64,000 nucleotides of DNA. Origin: Aeromicrobium sp. Leaf350 (GTDB lineage Bacteria; Actinomycetota; Actinomycetes; Propionibacteriales; Nocardioidaceae). Within the stretch, counting starts at the first letter, position 1, and every line of letters begins with the position of its first letter. A program made the translations under genes and the position numbers. Below the pieces are notes generated by a model. That model searched no databases. It was not told the origin of the DNA and worked only from the letters and a program-made list of their open reading frames with translations. Shown piece by piece: positions 48,824 to 57,493 of this stretch. The stretch lies in assembly GCF_916858655.1 (NCBI RefSeq), contig NZ_CAKASL010000002.1:868001-932000 (forward strand), written 5' to 3'.

Positions 48824-48994
48824 GGACGTCAGCCTAGTGATTCGAGTTCTCGAACCGCTCCTCGGCCAACGCGTCCCGCCGTGGAGCGAGTTCACGCCGT
48901 CGGCGCGTCGGGCTCCAGCTGGACGTCTGCATCAAACATCGCTCGAATCTCCGCATCCGCCTCTTCAGAGAATGCCTGCTCCCCACCTGGTCCA

Positions 48995-50206
48995 TCACGA
49001 ACCCGCCACGTCCGCGAGGACCTCGAGACCCGCCAGCAGCTCACGGAAGCTGGTCGTGAGCGGAGCCAGACCGAGACGGAGGAGGTCGGGTTCCCGGAAG
49101 TCGGGGACGACGCCCCGCGCCGTCAGCTGCACGGTGGCGCGGCGGGCGTCGGGAAGCCGCACCGTGACGTGGCTCCCCCGCCGTGCCGGGTCGCGCGGTG
49201 TGACGACTTCCAGGCCCATGCCGTCCAGCGCCTCGATCGCGAACGCCGTGAGCAGCTCCGACTTCGCCCTCGCCGCGGCGACACCCACCTCCGTCGCCAG
49301 CGCGACACCTTCCTGGACCGCGACGATCCCCGGGACCGGCGGTGTGCCGGTCAGCATGCGCCGGATGCCGGCGGCGGGCCGGTGCTCGTCGGCCATCGCG
49401 AAGAGGTCGTCGGCGCTCCACCACCCCGGCAGCGGCTGGTCCAGGTGCGGGTGGTGCCGGGAGGCGGCGTAGAGGAAGGCCGGGGCGCCAGGACCCCCGT
49501 TGAGGTACTTGTAGGTGCATCCCACGGCGAGGTCGGCGCCTGCGGCGTCCAGGTCGGTGGGCACGACGCCGACCGAGTGGCACAGGTCCCAGACGACCAC
49601 GGCACCGGCGGCGTGCACGCGCGCCGTGACGTCAGCGAGGTCCAGCAGCGAGCCGATGCGGTAGTCCACGAGGCTGAGGAGCACCACGGCGGTCCGGTCG
49701 TCGAGCACGGCCCCGACGTCGTCCGCACTGAGGCCGGAGGGGTCGGACGGATGCACCTCGACGACCTCGAGCCTCCGGTCGGCTGCCACGCGGCGGGCGA
49801 GGTACCGGTCGGTCGGGAAGTCGGCCGCGTTGACCACGAGGGTGCTGCGCTCCGGCACCAGGCCGACGGCGGCGTGCAGGGCCTTCGCCAGGCACACCGA
49901 CGTCGAGTCGGCCACGATCGTCTGACCCGGAGCCGCGCCCACGAGCGTGCCCACCGCGTCGCCGACCACCACGGGGAGGTCGACCCATCCCTCGGACCAT
50001 CCGCGGATCAGGCGTCCGCCCCACTCCTCGCGCACGAACGACGCGAGGCGCTCCTGCGTCCGACGCGGCAGTCGCCCCAGGGAGTTGCCGTCGAGGTAGG
50101 CCACGACGTCGGGGTCGAGCACGAACTCCTCGCGCCACCGTGCCAGCGGATCGGCGGCGTCGAGCGCGGCAGCACGCTCGCGGAGGTCGGGATCGAGGGG
50201 GCTCAT
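48995..50206 (-). CDS. kynU: Kynureninase
   Basis: The 403-residue PLP enzyme cleaves kynurenine or 3-hydroxykynurenine to (hydroxy)anthranilate and alanine. YLDGNSLGRLP at the start, VWDLCHSVGVVPTDLDAAGADLAVG, the PLP Lys in CTYKYLNGGPGAPAFLY and a C-terminal LRLGLAPL block fit KynU well. No tryptophan dioxygenase or kynurenine formamidase gene lies in this window, so the source of kynurenine is outside it or exogenous. It stands alone between dapB and pnp; 171 bases before dapB hold nothing I can identify. Confidence 0.9.
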   Translation of the reverse strand: MSPLDPDLRERAAALDAADPLARWREEFVLDPDVVAYLDGNSLGRLPRRTQERLASFVREEWGGRLIRGWSEGWVDLPVVVGDAVGTLVGAAPGQTIVADSTSVCLAKALHAAVGLVPERSTLVVNAADFPTDRYLARRVAADRRLEVVEVHPSDPSGLSADDVGAVLDDRTAVVLLSLVDYRIGSLLDLADVTARVHAAGAVVVWDLCHSVGVVPTDLDAAGADLAVGCTYKYLNGGPGAPAFLYAASRHHPHLDQPLPGWWSADDLFAMADEHRPAAGIRRMLTGTPPVPGIVAVQEGVALATEVGVAAARAKSELLTAFAIEALDGMGLEVVTPRDPARRGSHVTVRLPDARRATVQLTARGVVPDFREPDLLRLGLAPLTTSFRELLAGLEVLADVAGS

Positions 50207-50233
50207 GATCGGCCGATCGTCCCACACCGGACG

Positions 50234-50274
50234 CACCGGACCCCGGCTCCCACGAGGGGAACCGGGGTCCGGTG
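50234..50274 (-). terminator. Hairpin after pnp
   Basis: CACCGGACCCCGG (50234-50246) and CCGGGGTCCGGTG (50262-50274) form a 13-bp perfect stem with a 15-base loop, 15 bases beyond the pnp stop. A T-run is missing, so it may end transcription weakly or protect the 3' end. Confidence 0.7.
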
Positions 50275-50288
50275 TGCAGATCGACCGA

Positions 50289-52529
50289 TCAGGCGTCAGC
50301 CGACTCCTCGGCGGCCGGGGCGGCGTCGGCCCACGGCTCGTCGTTGGACTCGGACTTGTCGACGACCGGGATCAGCGACAGCTTGCCGCGGTCGCCGATC
50401 TCGGCGATCTCGACCTGGATCTTCTGTCCGACGCTGACGACGTCCTCGACGTTGTTCACGCGCTGGCCGCCGTTGAGGTCGCGGAGCTTGCTGATGTGCA
50501 GCAGTCCGTCCTTGCCCGGGAGCAGCGAGATGAACGCGCCGAAGTCGACCGTCTTGACGACGGTACCGAGGTAGCGCTCGCCGACCTCGGGCATCGTCGG
50601 GTTGGCGATCGAGTTGATCGCCGACCGCGCGGCCTCGGCGGCGTCGCCGTTGTCGGCACCCACGAAGACCGTGCCGTCGTCGTCGATCGAGATCTTCGCG
50701 CCGGTGTCGTCCTGGATCTGGTTGATCATCTTGCCCTTGGGGCCGATGACCTCACCGATCTTGTCGACGGGGATCTTGATCGTGATGATGCGCGGCGCGT
50801 ACGGGCTCATCTCGTCCGGCTCGTCGATGGCCTCGGCCATGACGTCCAGGATCGCGAAGCGCGCGTCGCGTGCCTGCGTCAGCGCGCCGGCCAGGACCTC
50901 GGCCGGGATGCCGTCGAGCTTGGTGTCGAGCTGCAGCGCCGTGACGAACTGGCGCGTGCCGGCGACCTTGAAGTCCATGTCGCCGAAGGCGTCCTCGGCT
51001 CCCAGGATGTCGGTCAGCGTGACGTACTCGGTCTTGCCGTCGACCTCACCGGAGATGAGGCCCATCGCGATGCCGGCGACCGGCGCGCGCAGCGGCACAC
51101 CGGCGTTGAGCAGGCCCAGCGTCGAGGCGCAGACCGAACCCATCGACGTGGAGCCGTTGGAGCTCAACGCCTCGGAGACCTGACGGATCGCGTACGGGAA
51201 CTCCTCGCGCGACGGCAGCACCGGCAGCAGCGCACGGCCGGCGAGGGCGCCGTGACCGATCTCGCGGCGCTTGGGCGAGCCCACGCGACCGGTCTCACCG
51301 GTCGAGAACGGCGGGAAGTTGTAGTTGTGCATGTAGCGACGCTTGGTCTCGGGGCTCAGCGTGTCGAGCTTCTGCTCGAGGTCGAGCATGTTCAGCGTGG
51401 TGACACCCAGGATCTGGGTCTCGCCGCGCTGGAACAGCGCCGAGCCGTGGACGCGCGGGATGACGCCGACCTCGGCCGACAGCTCACGGATGTCGGCGAG
51501 GCCACGACCGTCGATGCGGACCTTGTCGCGCAGCACGCGCTCGCGGATGACCGACTTGAGGACGGAGCGGACGGCGGCGCCGAGCTCCTTCTCGCGACCC
51601 TCGAAGCGCTCGCCGAGCTGCTCGAGGACGTCGGCCTTGATCTCGGCCTCGCGCTCCTCGCGGTCGGCCTTGAAGGCGATCTGGGCGGCCTCGGCCAGCG
51701 GGGCCTTGGCGATGGCCTCGACGGCCTCGTAGGCGTCGTCCTCGTAGTCGAGGAAGACCGGGAAGTCGCGGACCGGCTTGGCGGCGGTCGACGCGAGCTG
51801 CGCCTGCGCCTCGCACAGCTGCTTGATGACGGCCTTGGCGGCGTCGAGGCCCTCGGCCACGATCTCCTCGGTGGGGGCCTGGACGCCCGACTGGACGAGC
51901 TCCCAGGTGACCTCGGTGGACTCGGCCTCGACCATCATGATCGCGACGTCGTCACCGGCGATGCGGCCCGCGACGACCATGTCGAACACGGCCTCCTCGA
52001 GCTGGCTGTGCGTCGGGAAGGCGACCCACTGGCCGTCGACGAGCGCGACGCGGGTGGCGCCGACCGGGCCGGTGAACGGCAGGCCGGAGATCTGCGTGGA
52101 CGCCGAGGCGGCGTTGATCGCGAGCACGTCGTACGGCGTGTCGGGGTTGAGGGCCAGGACCGTGATGACGACCTGGACCTCGTTGCGCAGACCCTTCTTG
52201 AAGGTCGGGCGCAGCGGGCGGTCGATCAGGCGGCACGTGAGGATCGCGTCCTCGGAGGGGCGACCCTCGCGGCGGAAGAACGAGCCCGGGATGCGACCCG
52301 CGGCGTACATCCGCTCCTCGACGTCGATCGTCAGGGGGAAGAAGTCGAAGTGGTCCTTGGGGTGCTTGCCGGCCGTGGTGGCCGACAGGAGCATCGTGTC
52401 GTCGTCGAGGAACGCCGACACGGCGCCAGCGGCCTGCTGGGCGAGCTGGCCGGTCTCGAAGCGGACCGTGCGGGTGCCGAAGCGACCGTTGTCGATCACG
52501 GCTTCGACGGTGTGGATGGAATCCGTCAT
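50289..52529 (-). CDS. pnp: Polyribonucleotide nucleotidyltransferase (PNPase)
   Basis: The 746-residue enzyme degrades RNA 3'-5' with phosphate and adds tails in reverse. Two RNase PH-like domains are seen ([20 protein letters not shown] in the first; [21 protein letters not shown] and [18 protein letters not shown] in the second), then a KH domain ([15 protein letters not shown]) and an S1 domain ([21 protein letters not shown]). An acidic Ala/Glu tail ends it. The ATG follows GGAAGGGAC. It lies downstream of rpsO, the order found in most bacteria. Confidence 0.97.
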   Translation of the reverse strand: MTDSIHTVEAVIDNGRFGTRTVRFETGQLAQQAAGAVSAFLDDDTMLLSATTAGKHPKDHFDFFPLTIDVEERMYAAGRIPGSFFRREGRPSEDAILTCRLIDRPLRPTFKKGLRNEVQVVITVLALNPDTPYDVLAINAASASTQISGLPFTGPVGATRVALVDGQWVAFPTHSQLEEAVFDMVVAGRIAGDDVAIMMVEAESTEVTWELVQSGVQAPTEEIVAEGLDAAKAVIKQLCEAQAQLASTAAKPVRDFPVFLDYEDDAYEAVEAIAKAPLAEAAQIAFKADREEREAEIKADVLEQLGERFEGREKELGAAVRSVLKSVIRERVLRDKVRIDGRGLADIRELSAEVGVIPRVHGSALFQRGETQILGVTTLNMLDLEQKLDTLSPETKRRYMHNYNFPPFSTGETGRVGSPKRREIGHGALAGRALLPVLPSREEFPYAIRQVSEALSSNGSTSMGSVCASTLGLLNAGVPLRAPVAGIAMGLISGEVDGKTEYVTLTDILGAEDAFGDMDFKVAGTRQFVTALQLDTKLDGIPAEVLAGALTQARDARFAILDVMAEAIDEPDEMSPYAPRIITIKIPVDKIGEVIGPKGKMINQIQDDTGAKISIDDDGTVFVGADNGDAAEAARSAINSIANPTMPEVGERYLGTVVKTVDFGAFISLLPGKDGLLHISKLRDLNGGQRVNNVEDVVSVGQKIQVEIAEIGDRGKLSLIPVVDKSESNDEPWADAAPAAEESADA

Positions 52530-52833
52530 GGATGTCCCTTCCGTGGGCAGAGCCCACTGGTGAGGACGAGGCACAGGCGGGCGCCGCCGACGCGATGCTC
52601 GCGTGCGGTGCGGCCGGGATGGCCCTCCCCCTTCGTGGGGGAATTTCCGGTCTTCGATCGAGGCCCGCGGAACCGGTCGTGAGACCGACGTTCCGAGAAC
52701 CACTACCGAGGACCGAACGGCTGGCCTGTTCCTCGTCCGTGGATGTGCTGGATGCAGTTGTGGAATTCAGTTGTGGTCGTTCACATGATGGACCGCGGGC
52801 GGCCGTCCCGGTGGGACGACCGCCCGTGGCGTG
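52530..52833 (-). other. rpsO-pnp intergenic region, probable structured pnp leader
   Basis: These 304 bases contain no gene. The part nearer rpsO holds its 3' hairpin (52797-52825). A compact hairpin TCCCCC/GGGGGA lies at 52626-52642, about 100 bases before the pnp ATG. In enterobacteria a pnp leader hairpin is cut by RNase III and lets PNPase control its own mRNA; a similar role here is only suggested by position. An AT-rich patch at 52745-52790 could hold the pnp promoter. Confidence 0.45.
52797..52825 (-). terminator. Hairpin after rpsO
   Basis: GGGCGGCCGTCCC and GGGACGACCGCCC form a 13-bp stem with one mismatch and a GGT loop, eight bases past the rpsO stop. There is no T-run on the minus strand, so it may be an attenuator or 3' stabiliser between rpsO and pnp. 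Confidence 0.65.
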
Positions 52834-53124
52834 TCAGCGGCGCAGGCCGAGGCGCTCGATGAGGCCGCGGTAGCGCTCGATGTCGGTGTTCTGCACGTAG
52901 TTGAGCAGGCGGCGACGCTGACCGACGAGCAGCAGCAGGCCACGACGGCTGTGGTGGTCGTGCTTGTGCTCCTGCAGGTGGCCGGTCAGGTGCGAGATGC
53001 GCTGCGTCAGCAGCGCGATCTGGACCTCAGGAGAGCCGGTGTCGCCCTCGTGCGTCGCGTACTGCTCGATGATCTCGGGACGGGACAGCTCGGCCACGGT
53101 GGGCGCAGCAGTCTTCTTCGACAT
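52834..53124 (-). CDS. rpsO: 30S ribosomal protein S15
   Basis: The 96-residue protein binds the central domain of 16S rRNA early in 30S assembly. [20 protein letters not shown] and [20 protein letters not shown] are the rRNA-binding blocks, and [20 protein letters not shown] ends it. It is seven residues longer at the N-terminus ([10 protein letters not shown]...) than E. coli S15. AGGAGAA precedes the ATG. Confidence 0.96.
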   Translation of the reverse strand: MSKKTAAPTVAELSRPEIIEQYATHEGDTGSPEVQIALLTQRISHLTGHLQEHKHDHHSRRGLLLLVGQRRRLLNYVQNTDIERYRGLIERLGLRR

Positions 53125-53246
53125 TCTTCTCCTGGGGTTCGTAGCGCGGCGCACCCGGGCATGTTCATCGGGGCACTGGAATCCGCGGCCGGTACACGGC
53201 GTCTCTCAGACTATCAGCGCAGGCCCCGATGGGTCGAATCCGCCCG

Positions 53247-54188
53247 TCAGCGCAGGATCTGGCGCGCTCGCTCGACGTCGTCGGCCATCTGCTCGACCAA
53301 GGCCTCGAGCGAGTCGAAGGTGTCCATGCCGCGCAGTCGACCCACGAGCTCGACTCGGATGCGGTGTCCGTAGAGGTCCAGACCCGTGCGATCGATGACG
53401 TAGGACTCGACGCGCCGCTCGGTCCCCTGGAAGGTCGGGTTGTCGCCGACGGAGATCGCGGCGGCCCAGCGCTCGCCGCCGCCCGGCTCGAGGTCGGTGA
53501 CCCATGCGGCGTACACGCCGTCGCTCGGGACGGCGACGTCCGAGGGCACGGGGACGTTGGCGGTCGGGTAGCCGAGCTCGCGGCCGCGCTGGTCGCCGCG
53601 GACCACCACGCCGGTCACCTCGGCCGGACGTCCGAGCACGGCCGCGGCGCCCGCCACGTCGCCCTCGTCGACCAGGCGCCGGACGAGGCTCGAGGAGTAC
53701 TCCTCCGAACCACCGGCCAGCTCGACGGCCTCGACCGCGAAGCCGTGCCCCGTGCCGAAGTCGGCCAGACACGCGACGTCGCCGGCCGCCTTGCTGCCGT
53801 AGGTGAAGTTCTCGCCCACCACGACGTGCGAGGCCCGGAGGTCGTCGACGAGCACCCGCTGGGCGAACTCGTCCGGCGACCAGGCGGCCATCGCGCGGTC
53901 GAAGGCCAGCACGCGCACCTCGTCGGCACCGCCCGCGAGGAGCAGCTCGACCCGGCGCTCGATGCCCGTGAGCAGGCGAGGGGCGCGGTCCGGGGCGAAC
54001 ACCGAGACGGGGTGCGGGTCGAAGGTGACGGCGACGACCTTCTCGCCGGAGGCGTCCGCGACGGCGCGGGCCTGCGCGAGCAACGTCTGGTGCCCGAGGT
54101 GCACGCCGTCGAACGTGCCGATCGTGACGACGGTCGCCGAGGTCGACGGGGCCGTGCCCGCACCCTTCACCTCACGCCAGATCGCCAC
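53247..54188 (-). CDS. ribF: Bifunctional riboflavin kinase/FAD synthetase
   Basis: The 313-residue enzyme makes FMN and then FAD. The N-terminal adenylyltransferase domain shows TIGTFDGVHLGHQTLLAQA and VVGENFTYGSKAAGD; the C-terminal kinase domain shows RGRELGYPTANV and VGDNPTFQGTERRVESYVID. I chose the GTG giving MAIWREVKGAG; farther upstream the frame crosses a divergent gene start. It lies before rpsO, as in many actinobacteria, but truB is 7.7 kb away instead of adjacent. Confidence 0.94.
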   Translation of the reverse strand: MAIWREVKGAGTAPSTSATVVTIGTFDGVHLGHQTLLAQARAVADASGEKVVAVTFDPHPVSVFAPDRAPRLLTGIERRVELLLAGGADEVRVLAFDRAMAAWSPDEFAQRVLVDDLRASHVVVGENFTYGSKAAGDVACLADFGTGHGFAVEAVELAGGSEEYSSSLVRRLVDEGDVAGAAAVLGRPAEVTGVVVRGDQRGRELGYPTANVPVPSDVAVPSDGVYAAWVTDLEPGGGERWAAAISVGDNPTFQGTERRVESYVIDRTGLDLYGHRIRVELVGRLRGMDTFDSLEALVEQMADDVERARQILR

Positions 54189-54264
54189 GGCAGAACTGTG
54201 CCACACCGAAGGACATGGTCCGGGCCCCCTAGCCCCCGTTGGCGTCCCGGCACACAATGGGGAC

Positions 54265-54855
54265 ATGCGGTCGACGAGATGGGTCACGCTCGTGGGACTG
54301 GCGGCCGTGGTCGTCCTGTCCCTCGTCATCGCGTCGCGTCTCGTCCTCCCGCCGGTCGGCAGCCCCGACACGTCCGGCTCCGACCACCGCACCACCGCAC
54401 CGGACGACGTCGCTCCCCCAGTGCCTCAGACCCCAGTGCCCCAGACCCCAGGGCCCCAGACCCCGGTGCCGCAGACCCCGGCGCCTCCCCCGGCGTCGCC
54501 GTCGCCCGCGCCCGCGCCCGAGCCGGACCCTGACGCCGGCACCGTGCTGGCCGTCTCCGCGGCACCGGTCGCCGCTCCCGCCGCGCCCAGCAGCGCGACC
54601 ACGGCTCCGACCGCGAGCTCGACGCCCGCGAGCAGCGGCGGTCAGACCACCGCCCCGTCCTCCGGCGCGTCGTCGGGTCCGCCGGCGTCCGCGATCCCGG
54701 AGGACACCCCCGACGACACCTCCGATGGGCAGTACTCCCGCCAGGGATGGCAGCCGGACGGCGACCGCGACCACGACGACTCGCGCGACGGCGACCGCTG
54801 CTCGGGCGACCGTGACCGGGACGGCGGCTCCCGTCACGACGGCGGCCACCGCTGA
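54265..54855 (+). CDS. Exported proline-rich/charged low-complexity protein ahead of a histidine kinase
   Basis: The 196-residue protein has one N-terminal span (VTLVGLAAVVVLSLVIA) and then a disordered exported part: PVPQTP/GPQTP repeats (about residues 52-72), an Ala/Ser/Thr/Pro stretch, and a final Asp/Arg/Gly-rich tail (DGDRDHDDSRDGDR). No folded domain is recognised. It ends three bases before the kinase gene, so it is in the same operon. A smaller Pro/Asp-rich protein stands in the same place before the second kinase. Confidence 0.65.
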   Translation: MRSTRWVTLVGLAAVVVLSLVIASRLVLPPVGSPDTSGSDHRTTAPDDVAPPVPQTPVPQTPGPQTPVPQTPAPPPASPSPAPAPEPDPDAGTVLAVSAAPVAAPAAPSSATTAPTASSTPASSGGQTTAPSSGASSGPPASAIPEDTPDDTSDGQYSRQGWQPDGDRDHDDSRDGDRCSGDRDRDGGSRHDGGHR

Positions 54856-54858
54856 CGC

Positions 54859-56241
54859 GTGGCTCCCCGCCTGCTCGACCGCCTCTCGGTCCGTGCTCGC
54901 CTCACCCTCGCGGTGACGGCGTGGACGACGATCGCCCTGACCGTCACCGGGCTGGCGCTCGACCGGGTCGCCGACCACCGCGTCCTGTCCGACGCGACCG
55001 ACACCACCCAGCGCACCATCACGGCCTTCCGCGACGTGCTCGAGGAGCAGCCGGAGACGGCGGCCACCGACCTGGTCGAGACGTTCGCGCGTGACGCCGT
55101 TCTCGGTCCGGACGTGTCGGCCGTCGCGGTGGTCGACGGCGAGGCCACGAGCGGCGCCGGCACACCGGCGGACCGGCTGGTGCTGGCCGAGAGCTCAGCC
55201 GCCTCGCTCCCCGACGGCGGCTCGACGATGCTGCGCGAGGGCGGGCAGTCGCTCAGCGTGTCGGTGCTCGAGGTGCGAGGCGAGGCCGGGGCGGCGCACC
55301 TCGTGGTGCTCAACGACGTCGACAAGGCGATGGACAGCCTCGACGACCTGATGGTGACGTACGCGCTGATCTGCCTGCTCGTCCTGATCGTCACGGCGTT
55401 GTCGGCCTGGTGGACCGCGGGTCGGATCCTCAGCCCGCTCCGTCGTCTCCACCGCACGGCCGCGTCGATCACGGCGGGCGACCTGGACCGACGCGTCACG
55501 GTGACGGGCCGCGACGACATGAGCCGCCTCCAGGAGACCGTGAACTCGATGCTCGACCGGCTCGAGGTCGCCTTCGCGACCCAGCGCGACCTGCTCGACG
55601 ACGTCAGCCACGAGCTGCGCACCCCGCTGACCGTCATGCGCGGCCACCTCGAGACGGCCGAGGGTGCGGACGCCCGGACGGTCGCCGAGATCCACGAGAT
55701 CGTGGTGGAGGAGATCGAGCGCACGACCCGGCTCGTCGGGGACCTGGGAGTGCTCGCCGATGCGCGTCGCCCCGACTTCGTGCGGCGTCGCCACACGGAC
55801 CTGGCCGACCTGGTCGAGCGGATCGCCCAGAAGAGCGCCGTCCTCGGCGACCGGTCGTGGTCGCACGAGGTGACCTCCAGCCGGGTCGTCGAGATCGACG
55901 CCGAGCGCATCACCCAGGCCGTGCTCCAGCTCGTGGAGAACGCGGTCAGCCACACGGAGCCCGGTGATCCCGTCGCCATCACCGGAGCCGCCGATCACGA
56001 GAGCGTGACGATCACGGTGCGGGACGGGGGCACGGGCGTGGACCCCAGCGACCGGGAGCTGATCTTCCGGCGCTTCGGACGCGGGCGGGCCGACCGTTCG
56101 GGCGCTCCCGGGCACGGCCTGGGCCTCGCGATCGTGACCGCGATCGTCGAGTCCCACGGTGGCGACCTGGTGCTCCTCGACGCCGAGCCGGGGCGTCCCG
56201 GCGCGGCGTTCCGCATCACCCTTCCGGTGGGGGCGTCGTGA
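54859..56241 (+). CDS. Sensor histidine kinase, two-component system 1
   Basis: The 460-residue kinase has two membrane spans (about 15-37 and 168-190) around an exported sensor domain of about 130 residues, a HAMP linker (RILSPLRRLHRTAASITAGD), the phospho-acceptor His251 in DVSHELRTPLT, N box QLVENAVSHT, G1 DGGTGVD and G2 GHGLGLAI. The signal it reads is not known. It starts with GTG, and its stop overlaps the regulator gene start by four bases. Confidence 0.93.
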   Translation: MAPRLLDRLSVRARLTLAVTAWTTIALTVTGLALDRVADHRVLSDATDTTQRTITAFRDVLEEQPETAATDLVETFARDAVLGPDVSAVAVVDGEATSGAGTPADRLVLAESSAASLPDGGSTMLREGGQSLSVSVLEVRGEAGAAHLVVLNDVDKAMDSLDDLMVTYALICLLVLIVTALSAWWTAGRILSPLRRLHRTAASITAGDLDRRVTVTGRDDMSRLQETVNSMLDRLEVAFATQRDLLDDVSHELRTPLTVMRGHLETAEGADARTVAEIHEIVVEEIERTTRLVGDLGVLADARRPDFVRRRHTDLADLVERIAQKSAVLGDRSWSHEVTSSRVVEIDAERITQAVLQLVENAVSHTEPGDPVAITGAADHESVTITVRDGGTGVDPSDRELIFRRFGRGRADRSGAPGHGLGLAIVTAIVESHGGDLVLLDAEPGRPGAAFRITLPVGAS

Positions 56242-56897
56242 CGAGCATCCTCGTGATCGAGGACGAGCCCCGGATCGCGTCCTTCCTGACCCGCGGCCTC
56301 AGGGCCGCGGGCTTCGTGCCGACCGTCGTGGGCACGGGCGGCGACGCAGTGGCCGACCTGGTCGCGTCGTCACCGGACCTCGTGCTGCTGGACCTGGGCC
56401 TGCCCGACGTCGACGGGCACGACCTCCTGGCCCACCTCCGCCAGCACCACCCGGGCGTCCCCGTCGTGGTGCTCACGGCGCGCACGAGCGCGCGCGACAC
56501 GATCGCCGCCCTGGAGGGCGGCGCCGTCGACTACGTCACCAAGCCGTTCCGGTTCGACGAGCTGGTCGCGCGCATCCGTCTGCGCCTGGGGGCGCGGCCC
56601 CAGGACGACGTCGACGACTCCGAGCTGACCCTGGGCGACGTGCACCTCGACCTCGCCGCGCGCATCTGCCGGCGCGCCGGGACGGTCGTGGAGCTGTCGC
56701 CTCGGGAGTTCGACCTCGCCGTGGCCTTCGCCCGGCACGCCGGCCGAGCGCTCTCCCGCGACCAGCTGCGGCGTCAGGCGTGGGGCGAGGACGAGTCCGG
56801 AGGGTCGAACGTCGTCGACGTCCACGTCGCCTCGTTGCGGCGCAAGCTCGGGGCGGACGTCGTCACGACCGTCCGCGGCATCGGCTACCGCGCCTGA
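56238..56897 (+). CDS. OmpR-family response regulator, two-component system 1
   Basis: The 219-residue regulator has a receiver domain with phospho-acceptor Asp52 (VLLDLGLPDVDG), Lys in YVTKPFRFDEL, and a C-terminal winged helix (LSPREFDLAVAFARHAGRAL, VDVHVASLRRKLGADVVTTVRGIGYRA). It is closely similar to the second regulator at 58936-59589, so the two systems probably arose by duplication. The GTG start overlaps the kinase stop (GTGA). Confidence 0.94.
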   Translation: MTSILVIEDEPRIASFLTRGLRAAGFVPTVVGTGGDAVADLVASSPDLVLLDLGLPDVDGHDLLAHLRQHHPGVPVVVLTARTSARDTIAALEGGAVDYVTKPFRFDELVARIRLRLGARPQDDVDDSELTLGDVHLDLAARICRRAGTVVELSPREFDLAVAFARHAGRALSRDQLRRQAWGEDESGGSNVVDVHVASLRRKLGADVVTTVRGIGYRA

Positions 56898-56944
56898 GCA
56901 GTCCCGTCGGCAGGGGTGCCGGGCGCTGGGCGGCGAGACACACA

Positions 56945-56985
56945 CCGAGGGCCCGAGACCTGGGGGTAGGTTCTCGGGCCCTCGG
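56945..56985 (+). terminator. Terminator of two-component operon 1
   Basis: CCGAGGGCCCGAGA and TCTCGGGCCCTCGG form a 14-bp perfect stem with a 13-base loop, 48 bases beyond the regulator stop. A second GC-rich hairpin (GGCCGG/CCGGCC) follows at about 57005-57030. The whole 320-base stretch from 56898 to 57217 holds only these and the operator repeats listed next. Confidence 0.8.
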
Positions 56986-57102
56986 GCGCCCCCGGGAGCA
57001 GGGGCCGGCCGGTGGGAGGTCCGGCCGTGGTCAGAGGTCAGCCGGCGAGGCTGACACGAACTCGTCGCCTCGTGCTCTGGTGGTCCCATCGTCGCGACCT
57101 TC

Positions 57103-57190
57103 CATGAAGCCCCGATGAAGGTGCCGTGAGAGTGCCCGGGCGTCCCTCGCGTCGCGCATGAGAGGACTCTCATGCGCCCCTCACGAAGGC
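57103..57190 (+). promoter_or_regulatory. Direct-repeat operator cluster before two-component operon 2
   Basis: Three repeats CATGAAG, GATGAAG and CGTGAGAG begin at 57103, 57114 and 57125, exactly 11 bases apart. A 9-bp inverted repeat GCATGAGAG-GA-CTCTCATGC (57156-57175) follows. Two repeats CTCATG and CTCACG begin at 57169 and 57180, again 11 bases apart. Direct repeats at 11-bp pitch are typical of OmpR/PhoB-type binding. The sequence GAGAGGnCTCTCATG followed by CTCACGnAGGC recurs before the acidic protein gene at 59660-60034. Confidence 0.6.
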
Positions 57191-57217
57191 AGGCACCGTG
57201 TGCGGCAGAGTGGGTCC

Positions 57218-57493
57218 GTGTCGTCCCGGTCCCGCCTGCCCGCCGCCCTGCTGGTGGTGGCTGCGGTGATCGTGGCGGTCGTGGCCTTCCGCCTCGTCAC
57301 GGCGACGCCGGGCGACCTGGACATCGAGCCGGTGCAGGTGCCGCCGGCGGCCACCACCCCTCCTCCGCCCGACGTGGCACCCGAGCCCGCCCCCGCCCCG
57401 CAGCCGGTCGCGCCGGTCCCCCAGCCGGCCGGTGACGACGACGATGACGACGACGGTGGCGGCGATGACGACGGGGACGACGATGACGACTGA
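57218..57493 (+). CDS. Exported proline- and aspartate-rich small protein ahead of kinase 2
   Basis: The 91-residue protein has one span (LPAALLVVAAVIVAVVAFRL), a Pro/Ala-rich stretch (APEPAPAPQPVAPVPQP) and a tail of 20 residues made of Asp and Gly only. It begins with GTG 28 bases after the operator repeats and overlaps the kinase gene by 11 bases. Its composition matches the proteins at 54265-54855 and 59660-60034. The acidic tail may bind cations or offer a ligand to the kinase sensor; neither is shown. Confidence 0.65.
   Translation: MSSRSRLPAALLVVAAVIVAVVAFRLVTATPGDLDIEPVQVPPAATTPPPPDVAPEPAPAPQPVAPVPQPAGDDDDDDDGGGDDDGDDDDD

Noticed and set aside
52621..52650. Plus-strand rho-independent terminator (CCCCC/GGGGG followed by AATTT)
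   Set aside because: No plus-strand gene ends upstream; the hairpin is better read as part of the minus-strand pnp leader.
50205..52682. An 825-codon open frame opposite pnp
   Set aside because: It is antisense to complete pnp and lacks domain signatures; its Leu/Asp/Val-rich repeats mirror the codon bias of pnp.
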